A DNA stretch of 64,000 nucleotides. Origin: Acetatifactor muris. Lineage in GTDB: Bacteria > Bacillota > Clostridia > Lachnospirales > Lachnospiraceae. The DNA is taken from contig NZ_JANJZD010000002.1 of NCBI RefSeq assembly GCF_024623325.1, forward strand, positions 62,001 to 126,000. Reading direction: 5' to 3'. The notes below the pieces were generated by a model. It made no database searches. It was given only the letters and a program-made list of their open reading frames with translations, and was not told where the DNA came from. Below are positions 7,913-16,300 of the stretch, in pieces; within the stretch, counting starts at the first letter, position 1; each line of letters begins with the position of its first letter. Both the position numbers and the translations under genes were made by a program.

Positions 7913-8563
7913 TCATGATGTAAATTCATAAATAATTCCCCATTCAATCAGTTTTATTGCAGCAGAACCCGTAATGCCGGACAGCACACTGGAAAGAAGC
8001 TCCTTACTGTAATTTCGCTGCTTTGCATAGTTTTTCAGAAGAATTCCCGTATCAGAATTAGAAAGCTCGGAATATTTTTCTGCATGGAAAACGGCATCCA
8101 AAAACTGGAGCAGCCCGGCGTTTTCCGATGTTATAGTCGTGACGGGCCGTTTCAGCCGGACGGCCTGGGAGCCTACGGTGACGGTACGCCCCTCTGTCGA
8201 TTCTTTTGACGTTACAATCTCCAGTGTTGCCGGCATCTGGGTTGTCAGACCAATCTGATTGGCAAAAGTGGCTCCAGCAAAGTATCCATAGGTTTCTGTT
8301 GTACTTTGGATATATTTGCGTATAATGACCTTCATGGGATCTAAATAACTTTTTTTCAAAAGCCGTGGCACTTTTGGGAGATAATAAATCCCGGTATCAA
8401 AACGAGCCAGATCGCCTGACTTGAGCATCCGTTTGAAATACTGGCGCAGGGCATTGTCACTAAGCCCCTCCAGCCGGATCTCGTTAAGGAAAATCGGTTC
8501 ATTGTAACCATAGTTTTTTTCCAGATATTCCTTCAGCATACAGGTATCCACTCCTTCTTCCAT
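7913..8563 (-). CDS. DUF6088 / AbiEi-like antitoxin-type regulator
   Basis: 216 aa. The N-terminal 75 residues look like a winged helix (LSDNALRQYFKRMLKSGDLARFDTGIYYLPK), followed by a domain with FAGATFANQIGLTTQMPATL and TVTVGSQAVRLKRPV, the pattern of type IV antitoxins (AbiEi and DUF6088). Such proteins repress their own operon and oppose an AbiEii-type nucleotidyltransferase toxin. ATG 8563 has GAGGGAG upstream. No AbiEii-like gene adjoins it; the neighbour is the CBASS operon 77 nt upstream. It may be an orphan, or it may regulate the defence genes. Confidence 0.72.
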   Translation of the reverse strand: MEEGVDTCMLKEYLEKNYGYNEPIFLNEIRLEGLSDNALRQYFKRMLKSGDLARFDTGIYYLPKVPRLLKKSYLDPMKVIIRKYIQSTTETYGYFAGATFANQIGLTTQMPATLEIVTSKESTEGRTVTVGSQAVRLKRPVTTITSENAGLLQFLDAVFHAEKYSELSNSDTGILLKNYAKQRNYSKELLSSVLSGITGSAAIKLIEWGIIYEFTS

Positions 8564-8639
8564 ACTACTCCCTCGTCTAAATTATTATAAAAAAGCACGA
8601 CTGAATTGTTGCAATTTTACCGCGCTTCTCATTTTATAC

Positions 8640-9701
8640 TCATACTTCCTTTATAATAATTGGTATCCTTTTATGAACATTAACTCCCCAAGGATATGTA
8701 TCCTTTTCATAATGAAAAATTACTGTTTCTTTGTTCTGAGTTTTGCTGAACTTCATTCCTAATGCAAATATGAATGCACTTGACGCAGCAATACATATCT
8801 TTATTTGTACTATATTGGGATTCTTTTGATTTTCTGCAACCCAGTGCAAAATTTCATCTGTATATTCATCTATTTGGCTACTTGAATCAACAACATCATA
8901 ATCTATTGTATCTGCAATATAAAATTTAATAATATAATCATTTTCTTCCTGAATAGCCTTATAATCCGCTTCCCTTATTGGCTGTGTTAATTCAATTAGC
9001 AAAAGAAGTTTTCCCTTTTTCTCTAAATTTGATTTCTCAATTATTTCATTTTTAAATACAAATCTCCTTTCATCCTCTTTCAATAGGTGAAATGAATCAT
9101 CCTTTAATTTTGCCGATGTCTTTCTTCCATGATATTTATGGAAAAGTAATTTTCTGTTTTCATCCCCCAGTTCAAAACCCAACATAAATGTCATTGGTAT
9201 GTTTGCAATACCTGCATAACCTGCCCAATACTTTCCTTTTCCTATTTTATCATTTATTTTGTCAATATGGTTCTCAAGCTCTGTTATAGCAATATTTAAC
9301 TTTTCTTTCAGCGGAAGATTGGAATTAAATGTTGTGTATTGATTTAATTTATACGGAACAATTATATAAGAATTTCTGCATTCTTTGTTTATTTTAAAGT
9401 ACATTTTATTAAGAGAGTTATGCTCTATAAGCAAAATGCTTTCCAGTCTATTCTCATATATAAAATATGCAATTTGTACAATTATCAAAAACAAAAAGAA
9501 TAAAAACAATGCCCACATAACATTATCGCTATGTTTCCATTTATCCGAAAGAATTGTCAAACCATAATACAATCCTGTCTCTTGATCTATACCTAATAAC
9601 TTTATCCATGTATCATCTATAATTTCTTTAATATGCAATATCTCTATTATGCTAATAAACGAAAATGGTATAGACAAAACCCCAAATATTGCTTTAAACA
9701 T
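8640..9701 (-). CDS. cap14: CBASS effector with two membrane helices and SAVED domain (Cap14-like)
   Basis: 353 aa. Hydrophobic segments at about 5-24 (IFGVLSIPFSFISIIEIL) and 62-82 (MWALFLFFLFLIIVQIAYF) give a two-helix N-terminus. From about residue 130 the sequence fits a SAVED domain: YAGIANIPMTFMLGFEL, GKLLLLIELTQPI, and the C-terminal signature IKICIAASSAFIFALGMKFS followed by ETVIFHYEKDTYPW. SAVED binds the cyclic oligonucleotide made by the CD-NTase; in 2TM-SAVED effectors this is thought to lead to membrane disruption and abortive death. It is the last gene of the operon, 10 nt after cap3, and very AT-rich. Gene order and fold make the call firm; the ligand is unknown. Confidence 0.85.
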   Translation of the reverse strand: MFKAIFGVLSIPFSFISIIEILHIKEIIDDTWIKLLGIDQETGLYYGLTILSDKWKHSDNVMWALFLFFLFLIIVQIAYFIYENRLESILLIEHNSLNKMYFKINKECRNSYIIVPYKLNQYTTFNSNLPLKEKLNIAITELENHIDKINDKIGKGKYWAGYAGIANIPMTFMLGFELGDENRKLLFHKYHGRKTSAKLKDDSFHLLKEDERRFVFKNEIIEKSNLEKKGKLLLLIELTQPIREADYKAIQEENDYIIKFYIADTIDYDVVDSSSQIDEYTDEILHWVAENQKNPNIVQIKICIAASSAFIFALGMKFSKTQNKETVIFHYEKDTYPWGVNVHKRIPIIIKEV

Positions 9702-9711
9702 TTTCTTAAAA

Positions 9712-10197
9712 TCAAGCCTTTTTATATAAATCGCCTACTTTCTCACATTCGTATATTTCGTTAATATGTTTTGATTGAAAATCACCAACCCACACTCTTA
9801 TATAGGTAGTTCCTGCAATTATAAAAAATGCATATTCACATGCTGTTTGATCAATATCTAATGTTTTATACCAGTCATTCCAATCAATAGATGAAGGTTC
9901 TGGCATCACTTGCGGATGCGTATGCCAAACACCCATGTAATAACTTTTTCTTAATTTAGCCTTCATTAAAAAAATATTATGCCTTGGATCTTTTATATCA
10001 AATCGAAACCGATTCCTTATATCTAATAAATATGGATGCGATACCCCTTCCAGAGAAATATTTTTTGTCTTGTCATGCTGATAACCAATGATATATCCTC
10101 CGCTTTCTGGAGCATCTTTACTTGTTTGAAGCCACTTTTTTATCTCTCCAAAAATTTCTGGTAATATATCTACCACCTTTTTATTTGGCAATAACAT
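9712..10197 (-). CDS. cap3: CBASS Cap3, JAB/JAMM-type deconjugating protease
   Basis: 161 aa from ATG 10197; a longer frame runs to GTG 10263 but overlaps cap2. The JAMM metalloprotease signature is present: SGGYIIGY (upstream Glu region), then GVWHTHPQVMPEPSSIDWND, giving H-x-H and the distal Asp near residues 95-110. Cap3 removes the CD-NTase from targets to which Cap2 attached it, resetting the system. It lies directly after cap2, with the start near the cap2 stop and no clear ribosome binding site, consistent with coupled translation. Confidence 0.88.
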   Translation of the reverse strand: MLLPNKKVVDILPEIFGEIKKWLQTSKDAPESGGYIIGYQHDKTKNISLEGVSHPYLLDIRNRFRFDIKDPRHNIFLMKAKLRKSYYMGVWHTHPQVMPEPSSIDWNDWYKTLDIDQTACEYAFFIIAGTTYIRVWVGDFQSKHINEIYECEKVGDLYKKA

Positions 10198-10213
10198 TTT
10201 TACACATTTATTT

Positions 10214-11845
10214 TCAATCTGGATCACCGCAACAATTACACCTACTTTCAATAAATTTTCCACTCTGCTCAGTAACCGATGTTCTGGTAATATTCAATAA
10301 TATATTTTCTTTTATCTCATGATTAAATACCCTTTGCACCATATCTAATACTACGCCCGTTGTTCTTAACAAAATACTACTCCCATATGCTACTCTTGTT
10401 GCACCGCATCCGTTTCTTAGAGTATGACTTTCGACTTGTTCCTCGGTCATTCTATTCACTTTATTATTTATCAGTCTTCCTTTTTCATCTGTATACAGAC
10501 ATTCAAAACATCCTTTTTGTGAATAATCCACACACAATATATGACTATTACTTCCTCCCGCTTCTAGCCAAACATAAAGAACTGGTTTTGCATAATTTTC
10601 TTTTTTCAAAAGATTATTACACGAAAGCTGTACATCACTATTTCCCACTGCAAATATTATCATATCAAATTTATTCATGTCATCTTTCAATATTTTCGTT
10701 GTAATATTTTCAGTTTTTATTTCAACCATAACTTCGGGATGAATTTGTTGTAGCTTATACTGTAATGAGTAAACCTTACTGCATCCACGCCAGAAGAAAT
10801 CTGATTGATGCCGTAATATATTTTCTCCTTCAACCGTATCAGAATCATATAATGTTAAATCCTTAATACCTGATTTCACCATCTCTACAGAAATATAACT
10901 GCCTAATGACCCAGCTCCAACAATAGCAATTTTTTTACCAATTATAGATGTTTCATTTCCAATTTGCTTATTAAGAAAATAGTAATCACACCTTTTTATT
11001 TCCAAATAATCAATTTCCTCAATCGAATGCTCAATTTTCTCTAAAAGCGTATTGTGATATGATCTCTTAAATCTGACTTTTGCTCCAAAGGTAATTATTT
11101 GTTTCTCAACAAGCATTTCAAAAATAAATATGGCTTCTGTTTGATTTATTTTTTCAGTTTGAATTGCCTTGTACGTTTCTGAATCAATTCTTTTATAATC
11201 TCTTCCTTTGAAAATATTCAATATTACTTTGGAATCCCATAATTTGTTTTTTAGCGGTGGTAATATTCCTCTATTGTCCGTTATCGGAATATAATAAACA
11301 TTTAAATTAGGAACATGCTTATATTTACTTTTATCATTCAAAGCTATTTTTCTACTTACAAAGCGAAAAATACCATCTTTGTTTCTATATACGTTCATAC
11401 GATGAAAAGTTCTTTCAGACTGTATATATACATCTACTTCTTCCTTTGCCTGTGCATTCCAATAAAACAGAAATTCATTCTGAAATTCTCTTTCAATCTC
11501 ATAAGGGGATAAATTTAAGAGTTCAAATAATCTATCAATCGCATCTATCAATTTCTCTTCATAAGTTTTTATATACTCAATTTGAGTACCTGACTCATAC
11601 AGGCATAATGCACGATATTTGTCTCCATTTATAGGTATCTCTGACAGCATAATATGTGGATAGTCATACTGCTCATCGTCTTTAATAAAAATTATTGGCC
11701 TACTAAGTGGGTCTACCAAAGACAAGAATAACAACCCATACGTATTATTATAAAGTTCAAAAAATACAATCTTTCCATCATCACTGATATTTGATATCTC
11801 ATCATAAGAAGATAATATTTCTCTTATTGCTTTTACTTCATCCAA
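10214..11845 (-). CDS. cap2: CBASS Cap2, E2-E1 fusion conjugating enzyme
   Basis: 543 aa. The N-terminal E2-like part has ALCLYESGT near residue 75, the likely E2 cysteine. The C-terminal half is a ThiF/E1 adenylation domain with KKIAIVGAGSLGSY near residue 315, LYDSDTVEGENILRHQ, zinc-type cysteines (GCFEC; CNCC at the end), and NGCGATRVAYGS as a probable E1 cysteine region. It activates the CD-NTase C-terminus and conjugates it to targets. TTG 11845 is chosen because AGAAGGGAG precedes it; the longer GTG frame (11932) overlaps the CD-NTase gene by 95 nt and has no site. Confidence 0.9.
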   Translation of the reverse strand: MDEVKAIREILSSYDEISNISDDGKIVFFELYNNTYGLLFLSLVDPLSRPIIFIKDDEQYDYPHIMLSEIPINGDKYRALCLYESGTQIEYIKTYEEKLIDAIDRLFELLNLSPYEIEREFQNEFLFYWNAQAKEEVDVYIQSERTFHRMNVYRNKDGIFRFVSRKIALNDKSKYKHVPNLNVYYIPITDNRGILPPLKNKLWDSKVILNIFKGRDYKRIDSETYKAIQTEKINQTEAIFIFEMLVEKQIITFGAKVRFKRSYHNTLLEKIEHSIEEIDYLEIKRCDYYFLNKQIGNETSIIGKKIAIVGAGSLGSYISVEMVKSGIKDLTLYDSDTVEGENILRHQSDFFWRGCSKVYSLQYKLQQIHPEVMVEIKTENITTKILKDDMNKFDMIIFAVGNSDVQLSCNNLLKKENYAKPVLYVWLEAGGSNSHILCVDYSQKGCFECLYTDEKGRLINNKVNRMTEEQVESHTLRNGCGATRVAYGSSILLRTTGVVLDMVQRVFNHEIKENILLNITRTSVTEQSGKFIESRCNCCGDPD

Positions 11846-12869
11846 AACTATGCTCCCTTCTATTCGAAGAAGTAGATATAGATACTTGCTTTGGTGGAAC
11901 CAAGAATTTTTCTCCAAACACTTTTTGCACACTTAGTCCTGCATCATGCTCTGATTCCACGTTACATGCATCCGTCAAATTCTGCAACGCCGTATTCAAA
12001 CGATTATAAAACTTAATTATATATGAATTACTTTTTTTCATTTTAGAAAATACATCTGTAAATGGAACTACTGGAAGATCATATGTAATGTCTGCTTTAA
12101 TGAGATTGCCAAAATAATCATATGTCAAATCGAACTCGTTCATTATATTTTGAATTGACATTCTCAAAGACAGCAAATCATCATCTCCTTCAGCGCTTGT
12201 TGAAGGAACAAAATGTTTACACATCAGCAAGGTCAAACCTATACTTGGTGGAACTTCATGATCCAATGATGAATCATGGTATTTTTCCTGTTTCCATTTC
12301 TTAATATATCGAATATTTCTTCTTAGCTGATCGTTTCCCGTGATTTTTCCCAGCAACCATTCATTTAATCCTTCTGGATCGGCATCTTCCCAACGATAAT
12401 TCCCTTCCTTTGCAAACTCACTTCCTCTTGCCAAATAAACATTTCCATTATATTGAGCATAAACTGGTAAATCTATATGCATCCATTCCTCGCCATTTTC
12501 GATATATGATACATTTACACAGGGTTCCTTGATATCTAAAGTTCTATTTTGATGTTTTAGCGCATCTCTGACATATGCCTTAATCTTTCTGGGATCAGAA
12601 TTTTCAACTATATTTAATGGAAACATTACAGCCACATCTCTATCTATACTTCCATAATCATTTGAGATTGTTGTATTAAGTTTATAGCTACCTTGGTCAA
12701 AAATTTTAATTTCACTCTTTTTTAAGTCTATACCATGCTTCTTTAATTCATTAGGAAGCTTGTTTTCAATATCTCCCTGCAACACTTCCCGTTTTTCCTT
12801 CAAATCTTCGACTTCCTCATCAATTTTAATCTCTTTGTAAAAGTCCGCAAATTGTTTCTTTAGCTTCAT
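11838..12869 (-). CDS. CBASS CD-NTase cyclic oligonucleotide synthase
   Basis: 343 aa nucleotidyltransferase. The active site is complete: QGSYKLNTTIS at 59-69 (G60-S61), DRD at 76-78 and a third Asp at about 133 (MHIDLPVY). The enzyme senses infection and makes a cyclic di- or trinucleotide. The SAVED partner suggests a product of the cyclic trinucleotide type, but the clade cannot be fixed here. The chain ends in HSFG, and a C-terminal glycine suits attachment by Cap2. The start follows the RloB stop by 11 nt, with GGAGAG overlapping that stop, so it looks co-transcribed with rloAB. AT-rich relative to flanks. Confidence 0.9.
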   Translation of the reverse strand: MKLKKQFADFYKEIKIDEEVEDLKEKREVLQGDIENKLPNELKKHGIDLKKSEIKIFDQGSYKLNTTISNDYGSIDRDVAVMFPLNIVENSDPRKIKAYVRDALKHQNRTLDIKEPCVNVSYIENGEEWMHIDLPVYAQYNGNVYLARGSEFAKEGNYRWEDADPEGLNEWLLGKITGNDQLRRNIRYIKKWKQEKYHDSSLDHEVPPSIGLTLLMCKHFVPSTSAEGDDDLLSLRMSIQNIMNEFDLTYDYFGNLIKADITYDLPVVPFTDVFSKMKKSNSYIIKFYNRLNTALQNLTDACNVESEHDAGLSVQKVFGEKFLVPPKQVSISTSSNRREHSFG

Positions 12870-12880
12870 CTTTTCTCTCC

Positions 12881-13588
12881 TTAATTATTATAATTTGAAA
12901 CTACTTTTTCTTGTATTTCTTCCACCAACCTATGCACCCTACAAGCCGGCCACATCTCCGATGGTTTTCGTTTTCCATCTTCCACACATCTTTTATAACA
13001 TCTCTCCGCCAACTGAATCGCCTTTTTTTCATCTCCATGCTGCACCAGCTTCTGATAAATACTCCTGTCGTTCTTGGAATATTTCTGCCCCGTTATCTTT
13101 TCAAACTTCTCAGCAAACCGATCACAGCAGGTAAAAGACTCCCTAATCACAGGCATCTCTCCAAAATACGCATACATCCATATCTCAAAACAGGGATTAG
13201 ACCATCCCGCACCCACACCGCTTTTCTCCGCTGTCTGAATAATCTCGTCAAAATCCTTTACCTGGTCTCTATCAAAAACTATCCACGGTATTCGGTACTG
13301 TGATTCCTGCCCTGTCATTTCCAGAGCCTTCTTCACAAGTTCTACCGTTCTGGCCTTTTCCACCTTTATCACAAGCCGGTCTTTCAGCTCAGCCGGAATA
13401 CTGTCCCGCAGCCCTTCAAAGTAATTCTTCTCCGTTTCTTCCGTATCCGTCACAATCAGATAATATCCCAGTTCGGGAACCCTGGCTCCCACTCGTTTGT
13501 TTCTGTCCCGCCTTTTTCCGGCTCGACTGTCGCTGGGTTTTCCGGCGGCAGTGGTTTTCTTTCCTGCCGCTTTCCCCCTATTTGCCAT
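12881..13588 (-). CDS. RloB-family protein (AbiL-like defence partner)
   Basis: 235 aa. After a basic, low-complexity N-terminus (GKAAGKKTTAAGKPSDSRAG) comes the RloB core: YYLIVTDTEETEKNYFEGL near residue 45-62, with Glu in the place of the TOPRIM-like catalytic residue, and IPWIVFDRDQVKDFDE near 100, the acidic pair. GWSNPCFEIWMYAYF and CRVHRLVEEI complete the family pattern. RloB proteins act with an AAA ATPase in phage defence (RloAB/AbiL), probably as a nuclease or toxin. The gene overlaps the end of rloA by 11 nt. The N-terminus is less AT-rich than the CBASS genes. Confidence 0.85.
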   Translation of the reverse strand: MANRGKAAGKKTTAAGKPSDSRAGKRRDRNKRVGARVPELGYYLIVTDTEETEKNYFEGLRDSIPAELKDRLVIKVEKARTVELVKKALEMTGQESQYRIPWIVFDRDQVKDFDEIIQTAEKSGVGAGWSNPCFEIWMYAYFGEMPVIRESFTCCDRFAEKFEKITGQKYSKNDRSIYQKLVQHGDEKKAIQLAERCYKRCVEDGKRKPSEMWPACRVHRLVEEIQEKVVSNYNN

Positions 13589-14873
13589 CCGCTCCCCTCC
13601 CCTTCAACATCTTCATAGGCTTTAACGCTGGAATCGCTCCATAATTTCCTGTAAGATAATTCTTTGCAAGAGCCTCGTCCCGCCGTACCTTGTTCCCCTC
13701 TTCGTCCTTAAACTCAACCAGAGAGTACAGTTCCGAAACTCCGTCCCGGTTTTTATTAACCATCCAGATTTCATCCCGCCGTAGCAATTCATTGGAAAAC
13801 TGCCAGATGTCATGGGTTGTAAAAACCAGCTGCGCATTCCTAGTATTGATTTCCGGCGAAAGAAAAGTCAATATGATATTCCTTACCAACAATGGATGCA
13901 GTCTGGCATTCAACTCATCAATAAACAGCGTGGAACCCTGGTCCAGCACCTCCTTTAAAGAGGGATACAGGGCAAACATCTTCAATGTTCCGCTGGATTC
14001 CTGTTTTAATGGAATAGAAGCCATTTTCCCACTGTCACCCATTTTATGCAAGGCATCAATCTTATAGCTTTTGCTATTGTCTTTTTCATCCTCCTGGGGA
14101 AGTTCTTCTACATTAAAATCTTGTATCGCCTCGTCAAAAGATGCAAAATATTCCACCACATTATCCTGCACCTCTTTTCGGTCTATAAACCCTTCCGGCA
14201 AAACTCTGGAAAGGAAAAAGTTCTCTGCCGGATCGCCAAAGTTTACAATCTCATTATTCAAAAACCAATCCCTCACCTTTTTCAGTTTGGCTATCCGCAG
14301 CTTCGATCCCAAAGATACAATAAGGGATTCCTTATTCAGAGATGCCTTGATATTCTCCACATGATTTTTGGAAAAGCCGTTCATCTCCAGTTCTTCGCCC
14401 TTTTTACGGTAGAAAATTGTCCGGTACTTGTTTCTTGCCGTCTTTGCTTTGGAATAGAGCCATTCCTCCACCACTTCGTCCTTTTTCAAAGAAAACCCAT
14501 ACTGGTATGTCTTGCCCGTATCTTCTGAATTGTCAACGTAAAATACTTCAAAGGTGGTTTCCTCGTCACGGCTGTTTTCATCAAAAAGGAATGGTGTCAC
14601 TTTCAGATAAGAATCTCCCGTTTTCCTGCGCCGTTCTTCTTCATCACCGAATTTAAAAGATTCATCTACATAGTAAGTCATATATTCAAAGGCATCATAC
14701 ACATTAGACTTTCCACTTGCGTTGGCGCCATAGATAGCCGCCACCTTTAAAAGTTTATCATTCGCCGCTTCTGCTACATGATTCTCGTGTTCTGTTATCT
14801 TCGTTGCCGTCAAATCCAAAGATACCTCATCACGAAAAGATTTAAAATTTTTAAAATTAAATTGTATCAGCAT
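13578..14873 (-). CDS. RloA-like AAA/ABC-type ATPase
   Basis: 431 aa. The opening MLIQFNFKNFKSFRDEVSLD is typical of SMC-like AAA15/AAA21 ATPases. Walker A GANASGKS is at 49-56. Near the C-terminus are the Walker B region TLFIDELNARLHP and the switch-histidine segment LVFTTHDIWQF. Such ATPases are the sensor or motor of RloAB/AbiL, Septu-like and retron systems; here the RloB partner directly follows. The start has GAGGAG, and a strong promoter lies at 14929-14956. As first gene of a six-gene run it probably drives transcription of both RloAB and CBASS. Confidence 0.87.
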   Translation of the reverse strand: MLIQFNFKNFKSFRDEVSLDLTATKITEHENHVAEAANDKLLKVAAIYGANASGKSNVYDAFEYMTYYVDESFKFGDEEERRRKTGDSYLKVTPFLFDENSRDEETTFEVFYVDNSEDTGKTYQYGFSLKKDEVVEEWLYSKAKTARNKYRTIFYRKKGEELEMNGFSKNHVENIKASLNKESLIVSLGSKLRIAKLKKVRDWFLNNEIVNFGDPAENFFLSRVLPEGFIDRKEVQDNVVEYFASFDEAIQDFNVEELPQEDEKDNSKSYKIDALHKMGDSGKMASIPLKQESSGTLKMFALYPSLKEVLDQGSTLFIDELNARLHPLLVRNIILTFLSPEINTRNAQLVFTTHDIWQFSNELLRRDEIWMVNKNRDGVSELYSLVEFKDEEGNKVRRDEALAKNYLTGNYGAIPALKPMKMLKGRGADGK

Positions 14874-14928
14874 AATAATCTCCTCATTTTAGGTTTTACA
14901 TCCATAATCCAGCATTATCCTCACATAC

Positions 14929-14956
14929 ATTATAATCTATTTTCGCAAAAAATCAA
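14929..14956 (-). promoter_or_regulatory. Promoter of the RloAB-CBASS operon
   Basis: On the minus strand, TTGATT (14951-14956), a 16-nt spacer and TATAAT (14929-14934), about 55 nt upstream of the RloA start. It is the only clear promoter found in front of the six co-oriented defence genes. The rest of the 14874-15178 gap is AT-rich with only the hairpin at 15090-15119. Confidence 0.65.
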
Positions 14957-15089
14957 CATGTAATTTCATATTTTCTTGTTTTACATAGTTATTTTTATTG
15001 AAATTTTATATTTTTATACATTTTTATTTTGTTCATCTATGAAGAAATTGTTTTTATCCCTTTGTAATCCACGTCTCTACCCAAAATAT

Positions 15090-15119
15090 GCCAGCCCTAC
15101 CTCAAAAGGTAGGACCGGC
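15090..15119 (-). terminator. Hairpin terminator after the element operon
   Basis: GCCGGTCCTACC and GGTAGGGCTGGC pair around a short loop, with ATATTTT following on the minus strand. It lies 60 nt after the stop of the 174-aa gene at 15179 and separates that operon from the defence operon. The T-tract is weak. Confidence 0.5.
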
Positions 15120-15178
15120 AAACATTATCAACCCTATCCCCCATAATTAAACAGTATAGATTTCAGAAACAAAGGTAT

Positions 15179-15703
15179 TTATAACTCTCCGTCTGGCTGG
15201 CCATACCTCAAATGCCCTTGTGACACTTTTGCATAGTTCAAAATCCGGATGAAGGACCTGTCCTGATTCTCCAAAGCTTTTTTATAACCGGCTTCAGTCA
15301 GAAACAGCCTCATCCGTTCACCTTTATCTCCTACGGGAGATTCCCTCGAAAGCACATCAAACACAATCATATGCGTCACTTCCGGGTCAAAGCGTTCCAG
15401 TGCCATGATGTCATGCCCTTCCAGTTTCCGGGCGCCGGACTCCTGCCTTGCCACAGCAATCATCTCCCCAACGGTCCTTGCTTTCCAGGGCAGGTGATAG
15501 TTTCTCTGAATCTCACAGATCAGCTCCCTGCAGTCATCTTCCGAAAGTTCATGAAGTTTCTTTAACAGATTTTCTGCAGTTGCTTTTATATCATGGTCAC
15601 GGGTATACCGGCAGAGCACAGCAATCTCCTGTACTGCATCATACCTGTGGCAGCCCTCCAGCTGGAACACCATCCTCTTTTCATCCTCAGTCAATGTTAT
15701 CAT
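15179..15703 (-). CDS. Hypothetical mobile-element protein
   Basis: 174 aa behind GGAGGAAATAT. Largely helical in appearance (LTEDEKRMVFQLEGCHRYDA; ATAENLLKKLHELSEDDCRE), with a conserved-looking stretch MIVFDVLSRESPVGDKGERM. No motif I can assign. It is the third gene of a run with a sigma-like 182-aa protein and a winged-helix replication-type protein, and proteins like these accompany the replication module of clostridial conjugative elements. Function unknown. Confidence 0.7.
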   Translation of the reverse strand: MITLTEDEKRMVFQLEGCHRYDAVQEIAVLCRYTRDHDIKATAENLLKKLHELSEDDCRELICEIQRNYHLPWKARTVGEMIAVARQESGARKLEGHDIMALERFDPEVTHMIVFDVLSRESPVGDKGERMRLFLTEAGYKKALENQDRSFIRILNYAKVSQGHLRYGQPDGEL

Positions 15704-15751
15704 ATATTTCCTCCAATCCGGCCTGATTGCCTGTAAATATCATATAGCTGC

Positions 15752-16300
15752 TTATTTCTGTTCCCCGGCATTCTTATCATCCGGAAAGAACTTCTCCAGA
15801 ATGTCGATACTGTCTTTGGATGTATACCCCCACAGGATAGAACTGAGTGCGTCAATCGCCTCTCGCCTCCTGCGGTAATAGGTACGGAAACTGATATCCC
15901 GGATATGGGGGCGCAGTTTCTCTATGATCTCCTCCACATTTCGGAGCTGCTGCGGAGAGAGGAAAGAGTAATACAGCAGCCAGTAATAGCTTTCCCCATT
16001 CTTGTGCTTGGTACGGAGCAGGTCGATGGAGGTATCCAGAAGTTTCAGCATCCGGTGGCTTCGCTCGATACATTTGGCGTGATGTTCAATGTTGCGGTCT
16101 GACAGGTCTATCCCGGCCACATAGACAGACTCCAGAAAATCCTCGATGGAACTCCCATACTCGATCTCAAACCGGCTCCGCACCTGCTGGACGGACAGCT
16201 CCAGGCTCCATACCACATCCCTGTATTTCTTCAGCAGCTTCCAGGTATCATGGTACAGCGGGTTATCGGCAATGTTCATTTCTTCCTGATTCTTTTTCAT
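15752..16300 (-). CDS. Hypothetical protein with sigma/ArpU-like C-terminus
   Basis: 182 aa. Residues 1-110 are helical (YHDTWKLLKKYRDVVWSLEL). The C-terminal part (ISFRTYYRRRREAIDALSSI, then LWGYTSKDSIDILEKFF) has the layout of a sigma-70 region 4 / ArpU-like helix-turn-helix. Phages and conjugative elements use such proteins as late or transfer-gene activators. The start overlaps the stop of the upstream gene (ATGA), so it is translated with it. The regulatory role is inference. Confidence 0.68.
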   Translation of the reverse strand: MKKNQEEMNIADNPLYHDTWKLLKKYRDVVWSLELSVQQVRSRFEIEYGSSIEDFLESVYVAGIDLSDRNIEHHAKCIERSHRMLKLLDTSIDLLRTKHKNGESYYWLLYYSFLSPQQLRNVEEIIEKLRPHIRDISFRTYYRRRREAIDALSSILWGYTSKDSIDILEKFFPDDKNAGEQK

